Origin: a bacterium | Lineage (GTDB): Bacteria; Chloroflexota; Anaerolineae; Caldilineales; Caldilineaceae | Direction: 5' to 3' | Assembly (NCBI GenBank): GCA_016124945.1 | Contig: WGMT01000042.1 | Coordinates: 1-64,000 of the forward strand | DNA length: 64,000 nucleotides | Shown here: piece by piece, positions 14,395 through 23,054 of the stretch | How positions within the stretch are numbered: the stretch's first letter is position 1 | How the letters are laid out: the number at the start of each line of letters is the position of its first letter | The notes under the pieces: generated by a model | The model's database searches: none | Told to the model about the DNA's origin: nothing | The model's input: the letters and a program-made list of their open reading frames with translations, nothing else | Translations under genes and position numbers: made by a program

Positions 14395-17208
14395 TCAGCG
14401 TGAAATGACCGGTGCGTAGAGCGTATGGCGGACGAGCGCTGGACTTGGTTCGGCGTGGATGGTGGCGACGATCTTTTGAATCGAGTAGAGATCACCCCGT
14501 CCCCACGGGCGATCGAGCCAGAGGCGGAGTTGTTCTTGATCAGTCTGCCGGATGTAGGCATGGGCGAGGAAGTGCGACCAGGCGGTTGTGGGTGCCAGGA
14601 AAGAGGTTTCGCCAACTTCGCCGTGAATGCCGGCTCTGGTCAGGTACCACCAGCGTACGCCCTCGTCGCCATCTTCTTTGGCGGTGATGTAGGCGATGGC
14701 CTGTCCTTGTGTCTGTTCGCGCAGGTAGCGCCCCACTTCGGGCGTCAGGCCCCAAAAGACGGGCATGGACAGTCCTGTGCTGTAGCCACGTGGATCGAGA
14801 TACACTTCGGCGGCAGATTGGGCGTAGCGCGCAAAGTCTTTGCCGTCTTCGAGGGCGGCGAGTGCGACTTGTGTGGCTTCGTCTACGGCGGCAGTGTCGC
14901 CGAGGTGCTGGGCGATGCGCAGATAGCCAATCACGCCGGCCAAATTGGCGTAGACATCGGTGACGGCCGGCTTACGCGAAGAGAAGAGCGCCTTTGCCTG
15001 CGGCCAATGCGCGGTGACATAGGACCAATCGCCACTGTTTTTCGACCAGAGCCAGAGGGCGTAGAGCGACGAAATAGATGGGGCAGGCGGTGGCCAGGCG
15101 TTCAGATCTGCGCGCAGGTGAACGTTGTAGGATTCCCGGGCCGCGCCGCTTCGCAGCCAGTCGCGCGCCGAGTTGCTCCAGGGCAAATTTTCCAGCGGTG
15201 AGTAGCGGGCCAAGGCAGCGACGACGTACTCGTACGTCTGCGTCTTCAGGTTGGCGTCGAGATACGGATAGGCCAGCGCCAATGTGTAGAGGAGTTCACC
15301 AGGATCGTGCCAGTAGGTGTTGCCGGCGCTTTGATGGCTGATCACAGGCGGCCCCGGCGGGTTTGCCGTGTCGAAGGGCCATACCGCCGAATACGAAAAA
15401 CCACGTTGTAGGTAAAGCGGCATCAGGTGCTCGTTGGTAGCCACCAGCGTCCCTATTTCGTCGTTGAGACGGGAGACAAGATCAGCGGGTGGGAATGGCA
15501 CAGGTGTGGTGAGATCGTCTTCAATGTAGTCGTTGAGTGAGCGAGTCACCGCGACCGGCGCTGGGGTGGGTAGCAAGGTAAGTTCCACACCGTCGGTTTC
15601 TGTGTAGACGAGGGGCGAAGGGCAGTTTCCCCCTTGCTGGCCGGCGATACCGGCCAACCCGCCTGCAATGACGCGCCAGTAGAGCATGTCTTGGGCGACG
15701 ATTGCACCACTGCGTATGCCACCCTCGGTAACGCGCGGTGACGGGAACGGATAGGCCAGATCCTCTGCACGGCCACTTAGTGGGAAGAATGGATTAGCCC
15801 CCACCGGTCCGCAGTGGATGGTATTTGGCTCGCCGGGAATCCAGGGGCCACATTCAGGCCAGTCGTTGGACACGTTGCCGATGGCGACCAGTTCCCGGCT
15901 AGTCAGGTTGATGCCCCCTAGCCGTTCCCAGTTGTCTACAAGCAAGAGATCACCGCTTAAGGTGAGCACAGCGTTCTCGTCGGATGTCATGCGAAATTCC
16001 GCGTTGTAGGTGGGGAAGTTCCTCTGTTTCAAACCAGTGATATCCAACGTCGCGGGATCCATGCGTCCGAGTTCAGCGTCATATTTCGTGGTGACATGGA
16101 CGGCGTTGCCGTCGGTCTGAATGCCGTGCCGTGCCCGATAGGCCAGGTATAGCGCATTGTCGTGTACCACAGGCGGCGCTGCAACATCATTAAGCCCGTA
16201 GGTGTAGAGAACAGGGGCAACGCCTTGCAATGCACCGCTACGCCCATCGAGTGCGAAGAAGGTCTGCTTACTGGGCTGAGCAGTCAAGAAAGACACAATT
16301 TCATTGCGCACCAGCGCCCAATCTGCATCCCAATCCGCCAGGAGTGGACCGGCCTGATCCATCACCCGATCGCCCTCTTGGAGCAAAAGGTGGAAGAAGT
16401 CGAGCGGCTGAGAGCGATAGTACACATTATCGCCAAGGACAACCGGGTAACGTTCGGCCAGGCTTTGTCCTTGCAGGCGGGTGCGCCAGCGTTCGACGCC
16501 GTCGGCAGCGTTCAGGGCGACGGCGTCGATCTGCTCGGTGCCGAGGAAGAGCGTTGTGCCGTCATCGCTGAGAGCGGGCGTGGTGAGGACAGGCGCGTTG
16601 AGATTGATCTGCCAGACGAGGGCGCCGTTGTGTGCTTGTAGCGCCGATACTCGTCCATCGCTAGAGGCGACGTAGATCCAGGCGCGTACTGTGTCCACGA
16701 GCGGGGCGGTGGAAGAGGATCCTGTCTCCTGCCGCCAGCGCAGTGTGCCGTCCACTACGCCCAAGCCGTAGGTCGATCCTAAATGGTCGGAAAAGATCAC
16801 CACATCCTGCCAAACAGCCGCGCTGTGACGAATCGGGGTGTCCACGGCGAAGTGCCACAGCGGTGCGCCGTTGGCGGCATCACGCGCGTAGAAGATCCCG
16901 TCACCGGAGCCGATGAACAGGCGTCCATTTGCGACCACCGGTTGGGCACGTGACGGCATTGTCGCCTCGTACCACTTCCAAACGTAGCAGTAGGGCGGAT
17001 CAACTTGTACAGGAGAGGCATTGGTCCGCTGAGCGTTGTAGCCCAGTTGCGGCCAGTCGATTGCTGTGGGGATTGTGCCCCCCTGTTCGAATTGGGTGTT
17101 GAAATCCGAGCGGAGTATGCGCTCAAATTGACGAGACGGCGGAGTCCAGGCAGTGGTGGAGAGCAGCATTGAGAGGACGACCCATGATACCAAAAGTGGA
17201 ACACGCAC
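14395..17208 (-). CDS. Secreted PQQ-like beta-propeller protein with C-terminal helical domain
   Basis: A 937-residue exported protein. A signal peptide (VSWVVLSMLLSTTAW, residues 6-22) precedes PQQ-type propeller blades between about residues 50 and 300, with repeated ANGRLFIGSGDG, DAANGAPLWHF, VDGTLRW and LQAHNGALVW motifs. After a linker, residues 600-920 look all-helical, with repeats such as LLYTLALAYPYLDANLKTQT, suggestive of an alpha/alpha toroid. No catalytic signature can be assigned. The role is probably extracellular binding or polysaccharide handling, by inference only. A GGAGGTCGCGTG-type ribosome-binding site is present. Confidence 0.7.
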   Translation of the reverse strand: MRVPLLVSWVVLSMLLSTTAWTPPSRQFERILRSDFNTQFEQGGTIPTAIDWPQLGYNAQRTNASPVQVDPPYCYVWKWYEATMPSRAQPVVANGRLFIGSGDGIFYARDAANGAPLWHFAVDTPIRHSAAVWQDVVIFSDHLGSTYGLGVVDGTLRWRQETGSSSTAPLVDTVRAWIYVASSDGRVSALQAHNGALVWQINLNAPVLTTPALSDDGTTLFLGTEQIDAVALNAADGVERWRTRLQGQSLAERYPVVLGDNVYYRSQPLDFFHLLLQEGDRVMDQAGPLLADWDADWALVRNEIVSFLTAQPSKQTFFALDGRSGALQGVAPVLYTYGLNDVAAPPVVHDNALYLAYRARHGIQTDGNAVHVTTKYDAELGRMDPATLDITGLKQRNFPTYNAEFRMTSDENAVLTLSGDLLLVDNWERLGGINLTSRELVAIGNVSNDWPECGPWIPGEPNTIHCGPVGANPFFPLSGRAEDLAYPFPSPRVTEGGIRSGAIVAQDMLYWRVIAGGLAGIAGQQGGNCPSPLVYTETDGVELTLLPTPAPVAVTRSLNDYIEDDLTTPVPFPPADLVSRLNDEIGTLVATNEHLMPLYLQRGFSYSAVWPFDTANPPGPPVISHQSAGNTYWHDPGELLYTLALAYPYLDANLKTQTYEYVVAALARYSPLENLPWSNSARDWLRSGAARESYNVHLRADLNAWPPPAPSISSLYALWLWSKNSGDWSYVTAHWPQAKALFSSRKPAVTDVYANLAGVIGYLRIAQHLGDTAAVDEATQVALAALEDGKDFARYAQSAAEVYLDPRGYSTGLSMPVFWGLTPEVGRYLREQTQGQAIAYITAKEDGDEGVRWWYLTRAGIHGEVGETSFLAPTTAWSHFLAHAYIRQTDQEQLRLWLDRPWGRGDLYSIQKIVATIHAEPSPALVRHTLYAPVISR

Positions 17209-17348
17209 GCGACCTCCTTAAGTACATTTCGGTATACTGAAATCCCAAACGCATATCTTCTATAAATATTGTTTTTACGAACAACACAATCATACTTTAT
17301 ATATTACCACAAACTTACGCAAGCTTTTGGTAAGCAAAAAGATCTAGT

Positions 17349-17437
17349 AACTATACAGGTACAGGTGCGACGCACTGGCCGAAATCAGATGCGATTGTCA
17401 TGTGCTCTCCTGGGCCAGTGCGTCGCACCTGTATAAT
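17349..17437. repeat. Dispersed inverted repeat (AGGTGCGACGCACTGGCC family)
   Basis: 17360-17380 and 17413-17433 are perfect 21-bp inverted repeats around a 32-nt loop, in an AT-rich gene-free stretch (17209-17574). A decayed relative lies at 60677-60740 inside the iron-uptake operon. Confidence 0.75.
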
Positions 17438-17519
17438 TACGAACAAAAAAGGCAAGTTGCAAGAAATGCATAGTGAAATGCGTAGCATTCTGTAGAGATT
17501 ATTAGAGGTGGATTGGCTT

Positions 17520-17525
17520 TATAAT
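17520..17525 (+). promoter_or_regulatory. Consensus -10 element upstream of the first hybrid kinase
   Basis: A perfect TATAAT lies 50 bp before the ATG at 17575; no convincing -35 is found at normal spacing. Confidence 0.4.
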
Positions 17526-17574
17526 AGTCGCGACGTAGCCGGATCAAGTATCTCACAGCGGTTTTAGGAATATT

Positions 17575-19050
17575 ATGGAATCTAAGAGCACAATACTCAT
17601 TGCTGATGACGACCCAATTGCGCAGGAAACGTTGACCGACCTATTGACTTTTGACGGCTACACAATCGTACTGGCGTCCAACGGTATTGAGGCTGTCGAG
17701 CAGGGGAAACGTCACACCCCCGATCTGATTCTCCTCGACGTGATGATGCCCGGGATTGACGGCTTCGAAGTTTGCCAACGGCTGCGTGCACATCCACCAA
17801 CCGCGGGCATTCCGATTATCATGCTAACGGCACTGGATGACCGAAGTGCTCGCCTTCGCGGTATTGAGTCTGGCGCAGATGAGTTCCTGAGCAAGCCGTT
17901 TGATACATCTGAACTGCGTATGCGTGTGCGTACGATTTCTCGGCTGAATCGATATCGGCTCCTGCAGATGGAACGTAATAAGTTTGAGTTGGTCATCAAC
18001 CAGGTGGCCACCGCCTACTTGCTGGTTGATCAGGAAGGGCGGATTCGGTTTACAAACCCATTGGCTCAGACATACTTAGGGGTTGCCGATCAGGATCCCC
18101 AAATATTGATTGATCGCTACTTCCGCGAAGTAACGGCCCTGCAGTATCAGCACGAACCTGAAGAACACTGGGAGAATTGGCCCGACCCGCCGATAGAGGG
18201 AGCGAACCGTTATATGATCCGCCCGGAATCGTCTTTGCAATCAGGGCTTTGGCTCTCGGTGCAGACGGTGAGTAAAGTGCCGGATGGCAACCAGGAAGTC
18301 TGGTTGGTGAGCATAGACGACGTTACAAAAGATGTGACACTGCAACAAGCAACGTACTCGTTTCAGCGCATGGTCGCCCATAAACTGCGGACACCCGCCG
18401 GTATCGTCATGCTGGGGACGAGTATGCTGGCCTCAAGCGTAGCCGATATGCAGCCAGACGAGATCGCAGAAATGGCCAACGCCACTTACATTCACGCCAA
18501 AGAACTAGGTGACCGCATCTCAGAAGTCATTCGCGTGGCAGAAATTGGCACAACACTGCAATCTGAAGGCAACTGTGCAGTGACGCGCTTGACATCAATC
18601 TTTAAACGAATTGGGCGTGAAAAGCAGGTACCTCAATTCGATGTCGTTTTTTCTAACGAAGAAGATTGGTCAATGCTCGCAGTTAACCTCTCGTCTGAAG
18701 CGGTGGAAACCATCGGCTACGAGATCATTGAAAACGCCTGTAAATACCACCCGGAGAAACACCCCCATCTTATCGTTGACATTTCATGTAGCAAGGATCA
18801 GAAAATACGCATCAAACTAATCGACAACGGATTCGGCGTCCCTGTGGAAGTGCAAACCAAAGACATTTGGATGCCCTTCTTTCAGCATGAGAAATATTTT
18901 ACCGGGAACCGTCCGGGTATGGGACTGGGTTTGCCTTTGGTCTACTCGTTGTTGTGGCGAGCCGGTGGTGAGTGCCGTCTTTATGGTCGTACAGAACAGG
19001 CAGGCGCCGTTTTCGAGATGATTGTCCCTTCTGCCCAGGCGCCGCAATAG
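17575..19050 (+). CDS. Response regulator-PAS-histidine kinase hybrid
   Basis: A 491-residue cytoplasmic signalling protein. The receiver domain (residues 5-125) has DDD at the acidic pocket, phosphoacceptor Asp55 in LILLDVMMPG, Thr in MLTAL and Lys in LSKPF. A PAS-like domain (about 140-250, LLVDQEGRIRFTN) is followed by a HisKA-like helix with MVAHKLRTPAG (His263) and an HATPase domain (ENACKYHP, NGFGVP, GMGLGLPLVYSLL). With the receiver first, it may be switched by another kinase, most likely the product of the next gene 18 nt downstream. No membrane helices or DNA-binding domain. Confidence 0.88.
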   Translation: MESKSTILIADDDPIAQETLTDLLTFDGYTIVLASNGIEAVEQGKRHTPDLILLDVMMPGIDGFEVCQRLRAHPPTAGIPIIMLTALDDRSARLRGIESGADEFLSKPFDTSELRMRVRTISRLNRYRLLQMERNKFELVINQVATAYLLVDQEGRIRFTNPLAQTYLGVADQDPQILIDRYFREVTALQYQHEPEEHWENWPDPPIEGANRYMIRPESSLQSGLWLSVQTVSKVPDGNQEVWLVSIDDVTKDVTLQQATYSFQRMVAHKLRTPAGIVMLGTSMLASSVADMQPDEIAEMANATYIHAKELGDRISEVIRVAEIGTTLQSEGNCAVTRLTSIFKRIGREKQVPQFDVVFSNEEDWSMLAVNLSSEAVETIGYEIIENACKYHPEKHPHLIVDISCSKDQKIRIKLIDNGFGVPVEVQTKDIWMPFFQHEKYFTGNRPGMGLGLPLVYSLLWRAGGECRLYGRTEQAGAVFEMIVPSAQAPQ

Positions 19051-19068
19051 CAAAACAAGGAGCAGGTT

Positions 19069-22000
19069 GTGCAATCTGAACACAGTGGAGACTACTACCG
19101 CCAGCTCTTCGACGATGCGCCGATTATGTATGTCATTACGTCCAAGGCAGAAGCCCCCATTGTGCGAGAAATCAACCAGCAATTCCTCACCCGGCTAGGT
19201 TATTCTCGCGAAGAAGTGGTCGGCCAGGAATTATGGCGATTTTATTCAGCAGATTCGGCTGCGAAATTTGCCGGCGGCGGCTATCAACGCGCACTAGACG
19301 CATCATTTCGACTTGAAGAACGGGAACTGCTATCCGCCGACGGCGAAACGGTACCAACGATTCTCAAAGCACTACCACTCTATGATGAATGGGGTAACCC
19401 TATCGGCACCAAAGCCATGTTCATTGATCTTTCTGCACAAAAACAGACGGAACGTGCCCTGCGCGCCGAGCGGAATTTCAGCGATGCAATCCTGAATACA
19501 GTCGGCGCGCTCATTATTGTCTTCGATCGAGAGGGCAGGATTGTTCGCTTCAATCAAGCGTGTGAGGAGGCTTTCGGCTATAAGGCCAATGCACTGATCG
19601 GTGATTTTGTCTGGAATTGGCTCATTCCAGAACAGCAGATTGAAAAAACGAAACAGGCATTCAATGCATTTGTTGCAGGAGATTCGCCTGGAAGCGCAGA
19701 AAGTACGTGGCTCGCCTCAAATGGCGAGCCACGCTATATTCTATGGAACCCGACACGGATTTTTGACGATGCCGGTAGATTGACACATGTAATCAACACC
19801 GGCATTGATCTAACGGTACACCGCGCCGTAGAAGCTGCGTTACACGAAAGCGAAGACCGCTTTCGCCAATTGGCGGAGAACATTGAGGCCGTCTTCTATA
19901 TTACTGATGCCCAAAGCATGCGCATGCTTTACATTAGCCGCCCATACGAACGTATCTGGCAACGGAGCCGAGAGAGCCTTTACGACGATCTCTTTTCTTT
20001 CGTCCGCGCCATACACGAAGACGATCAACCTCGTGTCTACCATGCTTTTGCACGCCAGAGAGAAGGCAAAGAGACAACCGAAGTCTATCGGGTGATACAA
20101 CCTAACGGTGAGATCCGATGGGTACAAGATCGCTCATTTCCTGTGCGCAACAAGCAGGGCGAAATTCACCGCGTTGTAGGCATTGCCGAAGATGTCACCG
20201 AACACAAGATCGCCGAATTTTCTTTACAACGCCGTCTGGAAATGGAATCTTTGGTCGGTCAGATTTCAAAACAGTTTATCAACGCCAGAACTCGCGAAAT
20301 CGACAATATCATCAATGTCTGCCTACAACATATCGGCGAGTTTGTCGATGTGGATCGGTGCTACATCTTTCAGCTAGATGGCACGAAAACGTTGATGAGC
20401 AACACCTACGAATGGTGTGCGCTGGGAATCACTCCCGAAATTGACAACCTGCAGGATCTGCCTTCGTCCATCTTCCCATGGTGGATGGCATGTCTGGATA
20501 GAGGAGAAGTGGTTTCAATTCCACGTGTATCTGAATTGCCCCCCGAGGCGGAAAACGAACGTGAGATCCTCAGCCAGCAAAGCATCCAATCGGTGCTGAT
20601 CGTGCCGCTTGTCTATCGCGGTGATCTCACAGGCTTTCTAGGCTTCGATTCCGTATGCGCAGAAAAACAGTGGGAAACGCAAGATAGTATCCTGCTGCAG
20701 CTCGTAGGAGAGGTGATCATCAATGCCCTTCAACGTCGCGATGCAGAAGAGGTGGCGCTCAGAAATCAGCTTCGGCTTTCTTTGGCGCTGGAAGGCGCTG
20801 CAGACGGCCTGTTTGATTATGATATTGATGCTCGGGAAATCTACTGCTCACCTCGCTTTTACCAACTGTTGGGTTACCAAAAGCATGAAGATGAAATCTC
20901 CTCTTCTCCCGACGACCTTGGGCAGTTCATCCATTCAGACGATTTAGGCAATGCATTACAGGCGTTTCGCAATGCGATGAAGGTAGGCAGCACTTTCAGC
21001 CTCGATATGCGCGTTCGCCTACGCAACGGTGTCTATCGATGGTTTAACTGCCGTGGGGGGATGCGTGTCGAACCCTTTGCAGAGAAAGGTCACCTGGCAG
21101 GTTTTATTACTGATATCAGCGAGCAAAAGGCCGCACAGGAACAAATCCGCATTACGGCGCAACGGCTGGCCGCATTAAACGAGATCAGCCGCCATACTGT
21201 CTCTGCCGCCTCACCGGAAGAACTTGCCAAAACCGCGCTGGCTCAACTACAGAAGTTGGTACCCTACAACGCTGCGAGCATTATCGGGCGCGATCCGGCA
21301 ACAGGCCAGTTGACCGTGATCTCCCTTAGCACGGGCAGTGATTGCGCAATGAATGATCTCGGCGCACAAGGGACAGATTGTATCAGCAGACTGTTTGAGC
21401 ACGACTTAGGCAAGCGCGTCTGGTACTTCCCTAGTCTACAAGAAGTCGAAGATCCCTTCCCCATGTTGCGCAACCTACAGCTTTTGGGGACACGCAGTTG
21501 CTGCCTTGCGCCACTTTACATTCAAGAAGCACTGATCGGTGTACTTTGCTTACGCAGTTCCGACACAAACGCCTTTTCGCAAGAGCATCTGGATGTGATC
21601 GGTCAAGTAGCCGACCTGTTGACCATGGGCATTCAGCAACGGCGATTGGATCAAGAGATCCATGCCCACGCCGAACAGTTGGAACAACGTGTCGAAGAAC
21701 GTACCAGTGCATTGAGTCGCGCGAATGCCGAATTGGAACGCGCCAATCGCCTCAAAGACGATTTCCTAGCCAACATGAGCCATGAGCTACGCACCCCGCT
21801 CAATGCCATCCTCGGCAAAGTGGAGTTGATGCAACAGGGCATTCATGGCTCGTTGACAGAGAAACAAGCAAGATCGCTCAACGTCGTCCACGACAGTGGT
21901 CTGCACCTGCTTTCGCTGATCAACGACATCCTTGATCTCTCAAAAATCGAGGCTGGTAAACTGCTCCTCGAAGCAAATCTCTGTTCCGTCTTTAGCCTTT

Positions 22001-22899
22001 GCCGTGCCAGCCTTGCCTTTGTCAAAGAATCGGCACAAAAGAAACAGATCGAGCTGGCTCTGGATGTCGACAACCGGCTGACTGTTATGTGTGACGAACG
22101 TCGCCTAAAACAAATCCTGGTGAACTTGCTTAGCAATGCTGTGAAATTCACACCCGAACACGGCAAAGTGAGGCTGAACGTAGAAACAGATGCAACACAT
22201 GGTATCGTCCACTTCCGTGTGTGGGACACGGGCATCGGCATTGCACAGGATCAGCTAGAACATCTCTTTCAACCCTTCGTGCAGCTCGACAGCAGTTTCA
22301 CCCGCCAACACAGTGGCACCGGTTTGGGCCTTTCCTTGGTGCGCCGTCTGGCCGAACTACATGGCGGTAGTGTCAGTATCGAAAGCGAGGTAGGCAAAGG
22401 CAGTTGCTTTACCGTTTCCCTCCCATGGGAAAGCCCAGCCGAAACACTATCTCAACCAACGGTTGAGCCTGTCTTGCAAAGTAGCGCTGTATCGGCTGCA
22501 CAACCAAGCTCCCCAAAAACCAACTCCATTCTCGTAGTCGACGACAACGAAATCAACCTGGCGCTGCTCAACGAGTACCTCTCCCATTCCGGCTACAGGC
22601 TTACTTTGGCCCGCAGCGGAAAAGAATGCATCGATCGCTTCGCCGACGAACACTTTGATCTCGTCCTCATGGACGTACAAATGCCCGGCATGGATGGCCT
22701 TGAAGCCACACGCATCCTGCGCAACACAGTTCGGGGAGCCAACGTCCCCATCATTGCCCTCACTGCGCTTGCCATGCCCGGTGACCACCAAAAGTGCCTC
22801 GACGCAGGCATGAACGACTACGTCACCAAACCACTGCCATTGCGCAAGCTCAAACAGATGATCGCCGATTATCTTGCGCCGCAGAAAATTGGGGATTAG
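19069..22899 (+). CDS. Multi-sensor hybrid histidine kinase (PAS/GAF-rich)
   Basis: A 1276-residue soluble kinase. Apparent order: PAS (10-125), PAS (140-255), PAS (265-385), GAF (400-560), PAS (570-690), GAF (700-865), coiled coil (LEQRVEERTSALSRANAELE), HisKA with ANMSHELRTPLN (His905), HATPase (NLLSNAVKFTP, GIGIAQ, GTGLGLSLV) and a C-terminal receiver with Asp1202 in LVLMDVQMPG. The GTG start is preceded by AAGGAGCAGG. It follows the preceding hybrid kinase at 18 nt and probably forms a phosphorelay with it. The last residues and stop lie in the left arm of an inverted repeat (22894-22939). The signal sensed is unknown. Confidence 0.9.
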   Translation: MQSEHSGDYYRQLFDDAPIMYVITSKAEAPIVREINQQFLTRLGYSREEVVGQELWRFYSADSAAKFAGGGYQRALDASFRLEERELLSADGETVPTILKALPLYDEWGNPIGTKAMFIDLSAQKQTERALRAERNFSDAILNTVGALIIVFDREGRIVRFNQACEEAFGYKANALIGDFVWNWLIPEQQIEKTKQAFNAFVAGDSPGSAESTWLASNGEPRYILWNPTRIFDDAGRLTHVINTGIDLTVHRAVEAALHESEDRFRQLAENIEAVFYITDAQSMRMLYISRPYERIWQRSRESLYDDLFSFVRAIHEDDQPRVYHAFARQREGKETTEVYRVIQPNGEIRWVQDRSFPVRNKQGEIHRVVGIAEDVTEHKIAEFSLQRRLEMESLVGQISKQFINARTREIDNIINVCLQHIGEFVDVDRCYIFQLDGTKTLMSNTYEWCALGITPEIDNLQDLPSSIFPWWMACLDRGEVVSIPRVSELPPEAENEREILSQQSIQSVLIVPLVYRGDLTGFLGFDSVCAEKQWETQDSILLQLVGEVIINALQRRDAEEVALRNQLRLSLALEGAADGLFDYDIDAREIYCSPRFYQLLGYQKHEDEISSSPDDLGQFIHSDDLGNALQAFRNAMKVGSTFSLDMRVRLRNGVYRWFNCRGGMRVEPFAEKGHLAGFITDISEQKAAQEQIRITAQRLAALNEISRHTVSAASPEELAKTALAQLQKLVPYNAASIIGRDPATGQLTVISLSTGSDCAMNDLGAQGTDCISRLFEHDLGKRVWYFPSLQEVEDPFPMLRNLQLLGTRSCCLAPLYIQEALIGVLCLRSSDTNAFSQEHLDVIGQVADLLTMGIQQRRLDQEIHAHAEQLEQRVEERTSALSRANAELERANRLKDDFLANMSHELRTPLNAILGKVELMQQGIHGSLTEKQARSLNVVHDSGLHLLSLINDILDLSKIEAGKLLLEANLCSVFSLCRASLAFVKESAQKKQIELALDVDNRLTVMCDERRLKQILVNLLSNAVKFTPEHGKVRLNVETDATHGIVHFRVWDTGIGIAQDQLEHLFQPFVQLDSSFTRQHSGTGLGLSLVRRLAELHGGSVSIESEVGKGSCFTVSLPWESPAETLSQPTVEPVLQSSAVSAAQPSSPKTNSILVVDDNEINLALLNEYLSHSGYRLTLARSGKECIDRFADEHFDLVLMDVQMPGMDGLEATRILRNTVRGANVPIIALTALAMPGDHQKCLDAGMNDYVTKPLPLRKLKQMIADYLAPQKIGD

Positions 22900-22952
22900 G
22901 CGATTTCGGATCGTAGGCACGATCTGAAATCGCCTAATCGCTTAATCCCCTC
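22891..22952. repeat. GATTTCAGATC-family hairpin with heptad flanks
   Basis: 22894-22912 pairs with 22921-22939 (one mismatch) and is flanked by GGGGATTAGG / CTTAATCCCC. Relatives are at 45943-45986 and 56389-56420, with a diverged one at 8646-8699. The left arm holds the kinase stop codon. Confidence 0.8.
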
Positions 22953-23054
22953 CCCCACAATCGCCTCTTTGCACACCTTGCGCTATGATAAAACCATACT
23001 GAAATCCCATTCAGTTTTTTCATCTCCCCATAATTGAAAAGACAGGCGCACACC

